A stretch of 64,000 bases of DNA from Nitrospiraceae bacterium. GTDB taxonomy: Bacteria; Nitrospirota; Nitrospiria; Nitrospirales; Nitrospiraceae. Positions 45,739 to 54,268 of this stretch are shown here, piece by piece. The stretch spans positions 682,001 through 746,000 of the forward strand of contig JAHBWI010000001.1 of NCBI GenBank assembly GCA_019637075.1, in the 5' to 3' direction. The notes under the pieces were generated by a model. It was not told the DNA's origin. It ran no database searches and saw only the letters and a list, made by a program, of their open reading frames with translations. The position numbers and the translations under genes were made by a program. Every line of letters begins with the position of its first letter. Within the stretch, counting starts at the first letter, position 1.

Positions 45739-46872
45739 TCAGGGCTTTGACTCCCTGCTTCCATCCCGTGGTACCAGATGCAGGGCGCCGGCCTTCATCG
45801 CCGCCACCACGACTCCGCCAACCCCAAGCCGGCATTCCATGACCGCAGAACGTGTAACGGTCGCACTCAAGGCGAATCCGCAGTTGATGGTCACTCTTGC
45901 CAAGGCACCAAGCGGACTGATTCCCGTGATGATCCCCTTCAGATGATTGCGTGCGCTGCTTGCGGAAGGGCCTCCTTGTTCAAGCACCACATCTTCGGCC
46001 CGGATGCAGACGAAGACTTCCGGTCCCAGTTCGTCAGGGTTCAATGCCGTGAGGCGCACCGCCCCGACCTGCACCGTTGCAAGGCCATCACGTGTCTCAA
46101 CAATGGTCCCCCGCACCACCGTCTCTATACCGACCACCCGCGCGACATCCGCATTGGCCGGCCGGCTGAACACCGCCATCGGCTCACCAGTTTGCAGGAC
46201 GCTGCCCTTGTCGATGACGGCAATCAAATCCCCCAATGCCAGCGCTTCGGACCAATCGTGCGTCACGATCACCGACGGGAGCGCCTGTTGATGCAACAAC
46301 GTCCGCAGTTCTCCTCGTAAGTGGACCCGAGTGGGCGCATCGAGTGCCGAGAGCGGCTCATCCAGCAGAAGCAGCTGCGGTTTGGGCGCGAGGGCCCTGG
46401 CCAAAGCCACACGTTGCTGCTGCCCTCCGGAAAGTTGAGCGGGCTTCTGGTCTTCCAAGCCTTGCAAACGCAGCAGCGCCACAACCTCTTGAACGCGACG
46501 TTCTCGATCCATCGCATTCAAGCCATGAAGACCGTATGAGATGTTGCCGGCGACCGTATACGGAGGGAACAGCGCATAGTCCTGAGACATGAAACCCAGG
46601 TGACGCGCCTGCGGAGGCACACGAATTCCCTTTTCCGTGTCCAGCCATGTATGGGAGTTGAATCGGATCGTGCCCCGGTCGGGCCATTCGAGCCCGGCCA
46701 GACAACGGAGAATCGTCGTTTTCCCCGAACCGGAAGCACCGAAGAGAATCAGTACTGTGGCAGGCCCCAAGGGATATTGCAGCCGACAGTCCACGGTGAA
46801 CCCGCTAGGAAAGGCCTTCAAGATGTTGAGCGTCACCTCGTTGCCCATCCCGATCACCCTATGCACCTGCAT
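45739..46872 (-). CDS. modC: Molybdate ABC transporter ATPase ModC, orphan copy
   Basis: Up to 377 residues; ATG 46848 (MGNEVTLN) is an alternative start. ABC ATPase with Walker A GASGSGKTT, signature LSGGQQQRVALARAL, Walker B LLLLDEPLSALD and H-loop VTHD. It is followed by a single TOBE/Mop domain (about 290-365) that binds oxyanion. There is no permease gene next to it, so it either shares the ModB at 49060 or is a decaying duplicate. About half of the residues look shared with ModC at 47978. Confidence 0.88.
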   Translation of the reverse strand: MQVHRVIGMGNEVTLNILKAFPSGFTVDCRLQYPLGPATVLILFGASGSGKTTILRCLAGLEWPDRGTIRFNSHTWLDTEKGIRVPPQARHLGFMSQDYALFPPYTVAGNISYGLHGLNAMDRERRVQEVVALLRLQGLEDQKPAQLSGGQQQRVALARALAPKPQLLLLDEPLSALDAPTRVHLRGELRTLLHQQALPSVIVTHDWSEALALGDLIAVIDKGSVLQTGEPMAVFSRPANADVARVVGIETVVRGTIVETRDGLATVQVGAVRLTALNPDELGPEVFVCIRAEDVVLEQGGPSASSARNHLKGIITGISPLGALARVTINCGFALSATVTRSAVMECRLGVGGVVVAAMKAGALHLVPRDGSRESKP

Positions 46873-47222
46873 TTCTGGAATCGAAGCCCACAGCGATCAG
46901 AGGCTTGCGCAGCGATGAAATATTGAGCCGCCGAGAGCGGAGGCTGAGCGACGCGTGGCAAATGGTGCGGGCCAGTGAGCCGGCGGGGATGGGTTGCCAT
47001 TCGTAAGGCAGAATCGCCCGATGGCAACAGTGTCACGGCTGCCGCCACCGAGCTATTGGCTCTATGCGCTCGGTGCCGCAAGAGAGCGAACAGAGTGTCT
47101 CGACCGTGAGAAACGGGAGCCGCAATGCTTTCTGCGCCTCCACGGTCATGCCGATTGCCTGCCCAGATCACCAGCTTCACGCCGGCATCGTAGGCAGGCT
47201 GTCGGACAGAAATCAACGAGTG
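46873..47222. other. Gene-free stretch between modC copy and Mop gene
   Basis: An open frame exists on the minus strand but shows no domain, ribosome binding site or convincing composition. Possibly the remains of a former transporter gene between the orphan modC and the rest of the locus; that is a guess. Confidence 0.35.
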
Positions 47223-47426
47223 TTACTTACCGATCATGACCTCGGTCGCCTTTACAGCAACCGTCACCGAATCGTTCACCTTCAACCCCATATTCTTCAC
47301 CGACCCTTCGGTGATGGCGGCGACGAACTCCAGGTTCCCCACTTTCACCACGACTTCGGCCATGGCGGCCCCTTCCGTAATCTTCGACACCGTGCCTTGA
47401 AATTGATTGCGCGCGCTCAGTTTCAT
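47223..47426 (-). CDS. Mop-type molbindin (single TOBE domain)
   Basis: 67 residues, one TOBE/Mop domain: KLSARNQFQGTVSKITEGA, then VKVGNLEFVAAITEGSV and VTVAVKATEVMIGK. Clostridial Mop and similar proteins assemble as hexamers that store molybdate in the cytosol. ATG 47426 has GGGGG 5 nt upstream. It begins 10 nt after the HTH-TOBE gene and resembles that gene's C-terminal domain. Confidence 0.9.
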   Translation of the reverse strand: MKLSARNQFQGTVSKITEGAAMAEVVVKVGNLEFVAAITEGSVKNMGLKVNDSVTVAVKATEVMIGK

Positions 47427-47436
47427 CATGTCCCCC

Positions 47437-47877
47437 TTAGTGTTTGACGACCATGACCTCGGTCGCCTTGACGAGAGCCACGACCGAGCTGCCGATCCCG
47501 ATTCCCAGCTCATCGAGGGCATCCCGAGTGATCACGGCCGTGATTTTGTGTGCGCCGATATCAATGTCCACTTGCGCCATGATGGCATCCCGCTTGATCG
47601 CTGTCACCCGCCCGGTGAGCTTGTTCCGCCCACTGACGTCCTCGGTGCCCGAACTGTGCTTGCCGAGCCAACGATCCAGCAGTACCCGTTTGAATCGGTA
47701 TCGGCCTCCGATTTTGGGCGCCTCGATCTTTCCTTCCCAGATGTACCGATAGAACGTCGGCAGCGTCAGGCGAACATATTTTGCCGCCTCCTTCGCTGTC
47801 AGGACATCCGAGGGGTGCTGCCGTTTTTTCAATCCCATGGCGCGCCTACGATTCACCTCCCTTCGTTCGGTACGCAT
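47437..47877 (-). CDS. HTH-TOBE molybdate-responsive regulator
   Basis: Up to 146 residues (ATG 47838 is an alternative start). An excisionase/MerR-type HTH (VLTAKEAAKYVRLTLPTFYR, YIWEGKIEAPKIGGRYRFKR) is fused to a TOBE domain (NKLTGRVTAIKRDAIMAQVD to VVALVKATEVMVVKH). The layout is that of a one-component molybdate sensor, a functional analogue of ModE. Three GTGAGA repeats lie directly upstream and may be its operator. Confidence 0.85.
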   Translation of the reverse strand: MRTERREVNRRRAMGLKKRQHPSDVLTAKEAAKYVRLTLPTFYRYIWEGKIEAPKIGGRYRFKRVLLDRWLGKHSSGTEDVSGRNKLTGRVTAIKRDAIMAQVDIDIGAHKITAVITRDALDELGIGIGSSVVALVKATEVMVVKH

Positions 47878-47922
47878 GAGCCGCCCGACAGCACGGCATA
47901 CCCCGAACTATAGATCTGTACC

Positions 47923-47953
47923 GTGAGAATTGGAGGTGAGATCAGTGAGAATT
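47923..47953 (-). promoter_or_regulatory. Triple GTGAGA repeat upstream of the HTH-TOBE gene
   Basis: GTGAGAATT at 47923 and 47945 (22 bp apart, two helical turns) with a third, shorter copy GTGAGAT at 47936. It lies between the stop of modC and the start of the HTH-TOBE regulator. A candidate operator. Confidence 0.4.
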
Positions 47954-47977
47954 TAAGGATAGAGGCGGATTGCCGAC

Positions 47978-49075
47978 TCAATTGTCTTTCTGGCGCGAAA
48001 CCACATGCACGGCCCCCGCCTTTACCGCCGCGACGATCGCAGCACCCGTCGCGAGTTCCATCTCGTCCACGGCCGACCGGGTGACGAGCGCGGTCAGTCC
48101 GAACCCACAATCGACGCCCACATGCGCCATGGCCCCCAACATCGTGACACCGGTCACAATCCCGGACAAACTGTTCCTGGCGCTCGTCGCCTCCGGCCGC
48201 CCACGCTCGATCGTCACGTCTTCCGCCCGGATGCAGACGAAGACCTTCGCATCCAATGGGTCAGGCGCCATCGCAGTCACAACAACCCCATTGATATCGA
48301 TACGAACGAGGCCTCCACCCGCCCAAACCACCGTCCCCTTAAGCACGCTTTCCACGCCGACCACCCGCGCCACTTCGGCATTGACGGGCCGACTAAACAC
48401 GTCCATCGGCGCGCCGATCTGCAACACCTCGCCCCCGCTGACCACCGCCATCACGTCGCCGAGCACCAACGCTTCAGCCCAGTCATGCGTCACGATGATC
48501 GAGGGGAGCGCCAATTGGGTCAAGAGAGCCCGCAATTCGTGCCGAAGGTGGAAGCGCGCAGGAATGTCCAACGCCGAAAGGGGCTCATCCAACAGAAGCA
48601 GCAACGGACAGGGCGCCACGGCGCGCGCCAGCGCGACCCGTTGCTGCTGTCCACCGGACAATTGCCCCGGCTTCGACCGCTCCAATCCACGCAACTGAAA
48701 ACTCTCCACGACCTCATCCACCCGCCGCGCACGCGCATGGGCGGGAAGATGCGCCAACCCATAGGCAATGTTGCCCTCTACGGTCAGCGTAGGAAACAGC
48801 GCATAGTCTTGTGCCATGTAACCGATCTGGCGATCTTGCGGCGGTACCCGAATACCGTTCGCCGTATCCAGCCACGTTCTGGAAATGAACCTGATGCTCC
48901 CCTCCTCCGGCCACTCCAGTCCGGCGAGGGAACGAAGGATCGTCGTTTTTCCGGCCCCCGAAGGACCGAACAGGATCAAAACTGTGGAGGATTCGACAGG
49001 GTAGGTCATCTGCGCCCGTATGGGCCGTTGACCGCGGAAGCGCTTGACGAAGTCGACGGCTATTTCTGTGGCCAT
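47978..49075 (-). CDS. modC: Molybdate ABC transporter ATPase ModC
   Basis: 365 residues. Walker A GPSGAGKTT, signature LSGGQQQRVALARAV, Walker B LLLLDEPLSALD, H-loop VTHD, and a C-terminal TOBE domain (SARNSLSGIVTGVTMLGAMA to VVAAVKAGAVHVV). It overlaps modB by 16 nt, the tight coupling expected of partners in one transporter at the inner membrane. Confidence 0.94.
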   Translation of the reverse strand: MATEIAVDFVKRFRGQRPIRAQMTYPVESSTVLILFGPSGAGKTTILRSLAGLEWPEEGSIRFISRTWLDTANGIRVPPQDRQIGYMAQDYALFPTLTVEGNIAYGLAHLPAHARARRVDEVVESFQLRGLERSKPGQLSGGQQQRVALARAVAPCPLLLLLDEPLSALDIPARFHLRHELRALLTQLALPSIIVTHDWAEALVLGDVMAVVSGGEVLQIGAPMDVFSRPVNAEVARVVGVESVLKGTVVWAGGGLVRIDINGVVVTAMAPDPLDAKVFVCIRAEDVTIERGRPEATSARNSLSGIVTGVTMLGAMAHVGVDCGFGLTALVTRSAVDEMELATGAAIVAAVKAGAVHVVSRQKDN

Positions 49076-49734
49076 ACCGCCCAGACGTTTCGGTTGAGGG
49101 CATAGATCGCCAGCAACACGAGGTAAGAGACCGCCAGGAGAAACAGGGCGGTTTGGGAAGCGGCCTCGTAATTCAACGCCTGGACTTCATCATAGATGTC
49201 GATGGAGACCGTCCGCGTCACCCCTTCAAGATTTCCACCGACCATCAGGACCACGCCGAACTCCCCCATCGTGTGGGCAAAGCTCAAGACCGTCCCGGTC
49301 ACCAGGCCGGCACCGGACAGCGGCACAATCAATCTGAAGAATGTTCTGGCTCTCGACACGCCCAGCGTCCAAGACGCCTCAATCAACCGGCGGTCAACCT
49401 GCTCAAATGCCGCAGCAAAGGGTTGAACCGCAAACGGAAGGCTGTAGAGAACGGAGGCGAACAGCAGACCTTCAAACGTAAAAGGAAGCGGGTGCCCAAC
49501 GAGATCGGCATAGAGCCGGCCGAATGGACTATGTGGTCCGATCGCAACCAGGATGTAGAAGCCGAGTACCGTCGGCGGCAGCACCAATGGTAAGGCCACG
49601 ACGGACTCAATGATGAACTTCCAGCGCCAACGGGAGAAACTGACCCAGTAGGCGATCGGCAAGCCCACCACCAAGAGGATGAGGGCCGTAAGGCTGGCAA
49701 GCTTCACCGTAACCCAGATAGCTAGCCAATTCAC
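49060..49734 (-). CDS. modB: Molybdate ABC transporter permease ModB
   Basis: 224 residues with about five membrane segments and the ABC permease EAA loop EASWTLGVSRARTFFRLIVP. The opening VTVKLASLTALILLVVGLPI and LPLVLPPTVLGFYILV are typical of ModB. GTG start at 49734 with AGGA 8 nt upstream. It is the only permease in the locus, although two ATPases and three binding proteins are encoded. Confidence 0.94.
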   Translation of the reverse strand: MNWLAIWVTVKLASLTALILLVVGLPIAYWVSFSRWRWKFIIESVVALPLVLPPTVLGFYILVAIGPHSPFGRLYADLVGHPLPFTFEGLLFASVLYSLPFAVQPFAAAFEQVDRRLIEASWTLGVSRARTFFRLIVPLSGAGLVTGTVLSFAHTMGEFGVVLMVGGNLEGVTRTVSIDIYDEVQALNYEAASQTALFLLAVSYLVLLAIYALNRNVWAVWPQK

Positions 49735-49782
49735 GAACGCATCCTGGAATAATTCAGACGCGACCCCATTGTGAAGCCCCCC

Positions 49783-50112
49783 TCACTTGCAGCGAAATTC
49801 CATGCCCCAGCGGTGCCAGGAGGATTCCCCTTCTTGTCCCTCGATGCTGGACACACTGCTGTAGGCCTTTACCTCGCCATCCCGGACGACGCTGTAGCCG
49901 TTGGGGCACTTTCGTTCCATCACCTGCACCGCACCGCGGCGATTTGCCGTGCCCAAGGGGCCACCACGATCCTCTCGATACAGGTAGGTCACGATCCCGC
50001 CTTGTGAAGACTCCTGGGTCAACATCACCGCCTCGGAGCAACCGCTGCAGACCAAGAAGGCCAGGCTTGCCATCGCTGGCACCGAGGGACTACTCAGGAA
50101 TCGTAAATCCAT
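49783..50112 (-). CDS. Small cysteine-containing lipoprotein, unknown
   Basis: 109 residues. The lipobox-like LVCSGC at about residues 20-25 suggests a lipoprotein; the mature part has two further Cys (RKCPNGY and the terminal FRCK) that could form a disulfide. The start overlaps the end of modA by 23 nt; an ATG at 50073 is an alternative. No known family recognised. Position inside the molybdate operon is the only hint to function. Confidence 0.65.
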   Translation of the reverse strand: MDLRFLSSPSVPAMASLAFLVCSGCSEAVMLTQESSQGGIVTYLYREDRGGPLGTANRRGAVQVMERKCPNGYSVVRDGEVKAYSSVSSIEGQEGESSWHRWGMEFRCK

Positions 50113-50851
50113 ATCGGCTCATGATCTCCCGCCCCTGGGGGCCCTGCATAAACTGTATGAACTGCCGGGCTGCCTCCTGCCTCGTGGATTGACGTAAGAT
50201 GACAGCTCCTTGTTCCAACGGCGGGTGGGCGGTCACCGGAACCTCCCAGTACTGCCCCTTCGCCTTCATGGCCGGGGCCATGGCCAACGAGAGTGCGATG
50301 ATTCCGGCATCACAGGCGCCTGATTCCACGAACTGGGCGGCCTGCGAGATATTCTCGCCGAGCACCAGCTTATCCTTCACAGCACCAGAAAGCCCTGACT
50401 GCTCGAGTGCCGCCATCGCGGCCCGGCCGTAGGGGGCATGTTTAGGATTGGCAATCGCCACCTTCTTTACGCCTGGATCCTTCAGCGCATCAAGCCCCTT
50501 GCTGAGATCAAGAGGTGAACTGCCGGGGGTCCACAACACGATTCGACCGACTGCATAGCGATAGAGCGAATCGGGGACGGCCAACCCCGCTTCTTGAAGC
50601 TTCTTGGGATAGGCGATGTCCGCCGAAAAGTACAGGTCGAACGGCGCGCCGTTTTGAATCTGGGCAAAGAAGTTTCCCGATGAACCCAGCGACACCTTGA
50701 CCTTCTGGTCCGTCGATTCCTCGTACACTGACACCAGATCCTTCATGGCAAAATTGAGATCCGACGCGGCAGCGACAAGCAGTTCCGCCGCGCCTGCCAC
50801 GACGGGACACAGTGCGAGGAGGAGAGCGAAAACCTGCGCAACGAGCTTCAT
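50090..50851 (-). CDS. modA: Periplasmic molybdate-binding protein ModA
   Basis: 253 residues. Signal peptide (FALLLALCPVVAGA), then the ModA opening ELLVAAASDLNFAMKDLVSV, SLGSSGNFFAQIQNGAPFDL, VAIANPKHAPYGRAAMAALE and LGENISQAAQFVESGACDAG. It binds molybdate/tungstate for ModB-ModC. It starts 12 nt after the porin gene. Confidence 0.93.
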   Translation of the reverse strand: MKLVAQVFALLLALCPVVAGAAELLVAAASDLNFAMKDLVSVYEESTDQKVKVSLGSSGNFFAQIQNGAPFDLYFSADIAYPKKLQEAGLAVPDSLYRYAVGRIVLWTPGSSPLDLSKGLDALKDPGVKKVAIANPKHAPYGRAAMAALEQSGLSGAVKDKLVLGENISQAAQFVESGACDAGIIALSLAMAPAMKAKGQYWEVPVTAHPPLEQGAVILRQSTRQEAARQFIQFMQGPQGREIMSRYGFTIPE

Positions 50852-50863
50852 GATGCGACCTCC

Positions 50864-52606
50864 TCAGAAAAAGATCTGGTATTGGATACGAAACGCATTT
50901 TCGATCAGAGTACCCGCATTCCGATCGAGCGGAATATTCCCGGAAGGGAATACGCCTCCCACCGCAGGGAGCGGCGCGCTCCTGCCGATGGCAAAGCCAC
51001 CCATGCCCATCGCGACGTTGCTGTACGTCAGCATAATTTGGTGATCGTACGTGCCGCTGAGAAACCAATTCAAGGATACGTCGACTTCCTTGATAAGGTC
51101 GCCGCCGGAGTTGGTGTCCGGATCCCACCACGCATACCGAGCCGCCACTTCCACTTTTCGCGGAATCAGATAGTAGCCAGATTGCACGTACCAACCGGTG
51201 GAGTTGCCGAATTGGTTCGGCGCGAATACCGTACAGGGGCCTCCGGTGGTGGCGGTCTGCATACAGGGCAATCCTTTGTTATGCCGGGTAATGGTCCGGA
51301 ACCAATACTCAGCTTGTAGTGAAAACCCACGATACTTGAATGCCGAATCGAGCGTCCACGTCGAGAAGTCGACTACGCCCTGCCCCAGCATGCGGCCATT
51401 GCCCAAAGCAGCCAACGAGCGCCTGACGCTGAGATTTGCCAAATCAATCCCGACGAAGCCGTTGTTTGTGCTGGTGTCGATCGCCGGATTGTAGGCGTAC
51501 CCACCGCCCACGGCCCATTGTGGGGTTTCGGAATAGGCGAGATCACCTTCTCCATAGCCGACTCGGCCGAGGATGTTAGCCTGCAGGCGAGCGGTGTACA
51601 TCAGTTGGTTCACGTTCGTTCGCAGGTTAGCATTCAGGCTCCGCTGGTTCACCTGACAGCCGGCCGGAGACGGGAAAGGATTTCCCCCCGTCTGCCCGCC
51701 AGGACAGCCGACAGTCGGCTCCTCGCTGGAAAACTGCGCGAAGCGGTTGATCAACGGACCCGACCCATTGAACACGCCAAAGTAATAATTGACGGGGTAG
51801 ACCTCCTCGTCGTTCATAATGGTGATACCCACATCCCGACGATTCAGACCGTTGGCCGTGAAGGCATCCATCGCAAGAGCACGACCGGCGAACTGCATGG
51901 AAGCCGTCGAGTTGATCTGTGAGCGGTTGAAGTAGGTCTTGAACTGTCCAATTTGGACATTCAACCAAGGGAGGTGCGTACTCGTCACATTCATGTCGAA
52001 CACCGAAATTGCACCGGGAGCCTGCGCATTCTCCGCCGTCTCACCCGCGAGCTGAATGTAATATTTCAAGTCAGGGCTGAAGAGATGCCCCATGAAATAG
52101 AGGCGCGCCGTGCGAAGATTGAACGACGACGCTTCACCAATGCTGCGATTGGACCGATAGTCGCCGAAGACACCGAGCAGCTCAGGGAAATTTTTGGAAT
52201 CACCGGAATCGCGATAGGCATCGTTCCGCCAACGCTGCGTATACCTGGTCGCAAAACGTGCGCGGATCTTCAGGAAAAAATCGTTGTCGTTCATGGAAAA
52301 GTTGAAGCCGCGGTCGTACCAGGCCTTGAAGCTGGGCTGGAGCAGATAGGAACGTTCCTGCGACTCTCGTATGACGTTGTCGAACTCTTCTTGCGAAATC
52401 GTCCCTTGCTTGACCGCGCGCTCCAACAGCAACCTTGTCGCCGGATCCATAGTTTCGACGAAAACATATCGACCATCTTTTTCTACAAGCTTGCCGGTGT
52501 CGGCAGTCCATGAGGGTGCCGCGCTCAGGCCCAGCCAGAGCATGACAAGGAGGAATACGCCGCACCGCGTACGCAAAGCTCTGCCATCCGTATTGTCATT
52601 TTGCAT
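50864..52606 (-). CDS. Outer-membrane porin (OprO/OprP-like), copy 1
   Basis: 580 residues from ATG 52606 (GGAG 6 nt upstream). A signal peptide is followed by a SHOCT-like helical hairpin (LLLERAVKQGTISQEEFDNV) and a long beta-barrel rich in alternating aromatic strands ending in Phe (IQYQIFF), as in phosphate-selective porins. It sits between a lipoprotein gene and modA, so it probably admits the anion that ModA binds. The paralog is at 55674. Confidence 0.85.
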   Translation of the reverse strand: MQNDNTDGRALRTRCGVFLLVMLWLGLSAAPSWTADTGKLVEKDGRYVFVETMDPATRLLLERAVKQGTISQEEFDNVIRESQERSYLLQPSFKAWYDRGFNFSMNDNDFFLKIRARFATRYTQRWRNDAYRDSGDSKNFPELLGVFGDYRSNRSIGEASSFNLRTARLYFMGHLFSPDLKYYIQLAGETAENAQAPGAISVFDMNVTSTHLPWLNVQIGQFKTYFNRSQINSTASMQFAGRALAMDAFTANGLNRRDVGITIMNDEEVYPVNYYFGVFNGSGPLINRFAQFSSEEPTVGCPGGQTGGNPFPSPAGCQVNQRSLNANLRTNVNQLMYTARLQANILGRVGYGEGDLAYSETPQWAVGGGYAYNPAIDTSTNNGFVGIDLANLSVRRSLAALGNGRMLGQGVVDFSTWTLDSAFKYRGFSLQAEYWFRTITRHNKGLPCMQTATTGGPCTVFAPNQFGNSTGWYVQSGYYLIPRKVEVAARYAWWDPDTNSGGDLIKEVDVSLNWFLSGTYDHQIMLTYSNVAMGMGGFAIGRSAPLPAVGGVFPSGNIPLDRNAGTLIENAFRIQYQIFF

Positions 52607-52645
52607 GCATATCTCCAAGAAATATGAGGTCTGTGAAGAGACGGG

Positions 52646-53302
52646 CTATGACCGCCCGCTCGCGGGAGGGCTCTTAGGAGCCTTCAAGAATTCACGATAC
52701 TGCAGCGCCTGCCGCCCCTGCTCATCCACGCCCCAGAAACGACCAGGTTCGAAGTAGAGGAGGTACTCGACCGGCGGCGGCGCCGGGGTCGGATAGTTGT
52801 AGTCGTAGGGGTCCTCTTTATGCGTCGGAATCTGGACATGGTCGTATTCAAGGGTGAAGTAGAGATAGCCGTCACGCACAGCCACCCAGCCGGCGACGAC
52901 GTCTTTTCGGATCTCCGGATTCATTCCCGGCGCACGCAGTTCGAAATGAACCCGCTCCTGGGAACCTGCCAGTCGCAACGCCTCGGCCAATTGCCCGCTG
53001 AGCACCTCAAGCTCATCCTGCCGAAAGACAGCCCGTGGCGGAATCTCCTCGGCAAACCAGCGTAGCGGCAGACGCTGCTTGGGCCTGAACGAAAATCCCT
53101 CCAAAATGGAAGTCAAATCCGACTTGCTCAAATCAGCCGGATGAGCGTACGTGGTAGAACCCACCTCGTGTTGAAGATTGACCAAGACGCGGGCATCCTC
53201 GTGCACGACCTTGGTCGTATAGGGCAGACGCGCGCAGGAAACGGACTGTCCGAGCAGACAGCCCGTCAAGAATCCGATAACGACGATGAAACGCAGGCGC
53301 AT
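52646..53302 (-). CDS. Porin-associated lipoprotein, copy 1
   Basis: 218 residues from ATG 53302 (GGAG 9 nt upstream). The lipobox is LTGC at residues 12-15 of the signal peptide. The soluble domain shares a pattern with the lipoprotein at 58171: a TTYAHPADLSKSDLTSIL-type opening, a middle FRQDELEVLSGQLAEAL helix and a GWVAVRDGYLYFTLEYDH strand. The family is unknown to me. Repeated linkage to a porin and ModA suggests a shared envelope complex. Confidence 0.75.
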   Translation of the reverse strand: MRLRFIVVIGFLTGCLLGQSVSCARLPYTTKVVHEDARVLVNLQHEVGSTTYAHPADLSKSDLTSILEGFSFRPKQRLPLRWFAEEIPPRAVFRQDELEVLSGQLAEALRLAGSQERVHFELRAPGMNPEIRKDVVAGWVAVRDGYLYFTLEYDHVQIPTHKEDPYDYNYPTPAPPPVEYLLYFEPGRFWGVDEQGRQALQYREFLKAPKSPPASGRS

Positions 53303-53332
53303 AATTAATTCTCCACGAAACACGAATATCGG

Positions 53333-54253
53333 TTATTGACCCAATAGGTGCACGGTGATTTCTGCGGGCTTGCCCGGCCCATAGCCGAGACGTTGCAACG
53401 CCGCCTGCCCTTCCTGACTCGTGACGAATCGAAGGAACTCGGCGCAGAGTGCCCGATCCGGGCAGTAGCGCTCCATCGAAATGGAGTGTGGAATGGGCTT
53501 GTACATAGCGGCCGGCGCAACAGCCAAGACTCGCACCCGATCCTGCGCCCTAACCGCATCTTGGCCGAACATGATGCCCACATCGGCCTGCCCACTGAGC
53601 ATATGGTCAAGAATGCCGGCACGGTCGCTGGCACGATCGATCCGTTTGTCTTTTAGGCCCAGGGCCGACAGGAGCCGATCCGTCTCAACGCCGAGTTTCG
53701 TCGTCGTATCCGCCACCGCGATACGCACCGACTCGTGCTTCGCCAGGGACTCGAATGAGCTCGGCGCCTCACTCAGAGATTCAGGGGCAACCAGCACTAA
53801 GCGCTCCGTCGCATACAGCGCTTTGGACTCTGGAAGCAGGTAATACTTCTGCTCCATACGAGTGATGACTTCGTCTCCGCCAGGCGCGATGAAGTGAATC
53901 GGCCCGGATCCGATGAACGACTTGCCGCGATTTTCCATCCCAGCGATCGTTCGTCTGAGGTCGAGGGAGGAATCAACTGACAGCCTGACCCGGACGTCCG
54001 GATGGGTCTTCTCGAAGGCGAGGCCCAATTGAGCCATAGCGTCTTGAACGCCTGGCGACGTGGCGACAATCAGGTCCCGAGTGGCACTGGTCGGCTGCGT
54101 CATGCTCAATCCCCACCCACAGCCACCCATGGCGAGTACGACCGCACTCAACAGGGCCAGGCTAGGTATCCACCGGCCAGCGACTCGACAGACATTGCCT
54201 ACTCGCGCATCATGCTGGAATTCGTCGGTCCACATACTCATCTCCGCATCCAT
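53333..54253 (-). CDS. ModA-like substrate-binding lipoprotein
   Basis: 306 residues. The lipobox VLAMGGC at about residues 39-45 follows an unusually long N-region; ATG 54235 is an alternative start. Type II periplasmic-binding fold: RDLIVATSPGVQDAMAQLGL, AFEKTHPDVRVRLSVDSSLD, VRIAVADTTTKLGVETDRLL and LSGQADVGIMFGQDAV. It is divergent from classical ModA, so the ligand may be another oxyanion. It starts 15 nt after the regulator gene. Confidence 0.82.
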   Translation of the reverse strand: MDAEMSMWTDEFQHDARVGNVCRVAGRWIPSLALLSAVVLAMGGCGWGLSMTQPTSATRDLIVATSPGVQDAMAQLGLAFEKTHPDVRVRLSVDSSLDLRRTIAGMENRGKSFIGSGPIHFIAPGGDEVITRMEQKYYLLPESKALYATERLVLVAPESLSEAPSSFESLAKHESVRIAVADTTTKLGVETDRLLSALGLKDKRIDRASDRAGILDHMLSGQADVGIMFGQDAVRAQDRVRVLAVAPAAMYKPIPHSISMERYCPDRALCAEFLRFVTSQEGQAALQRLGYGPGKPAEITVHLLGQ

Positions 54254-54268
54254 ACTGCTCCGACAATT

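Noticed and set aside
45422-45835. Minus-strand frame of 137 codons downstream of the orphan modC
   Set aside because: Overlaps the end of modC, no ribosome binding site, no recognisable domain.
46854-47216. Minus-strand frame of 120 codons between modC and Mop
   Set aside because: Arg/Ala-rich shadow composition, no ribosome binding site, no domain; reported as gene-free instead.
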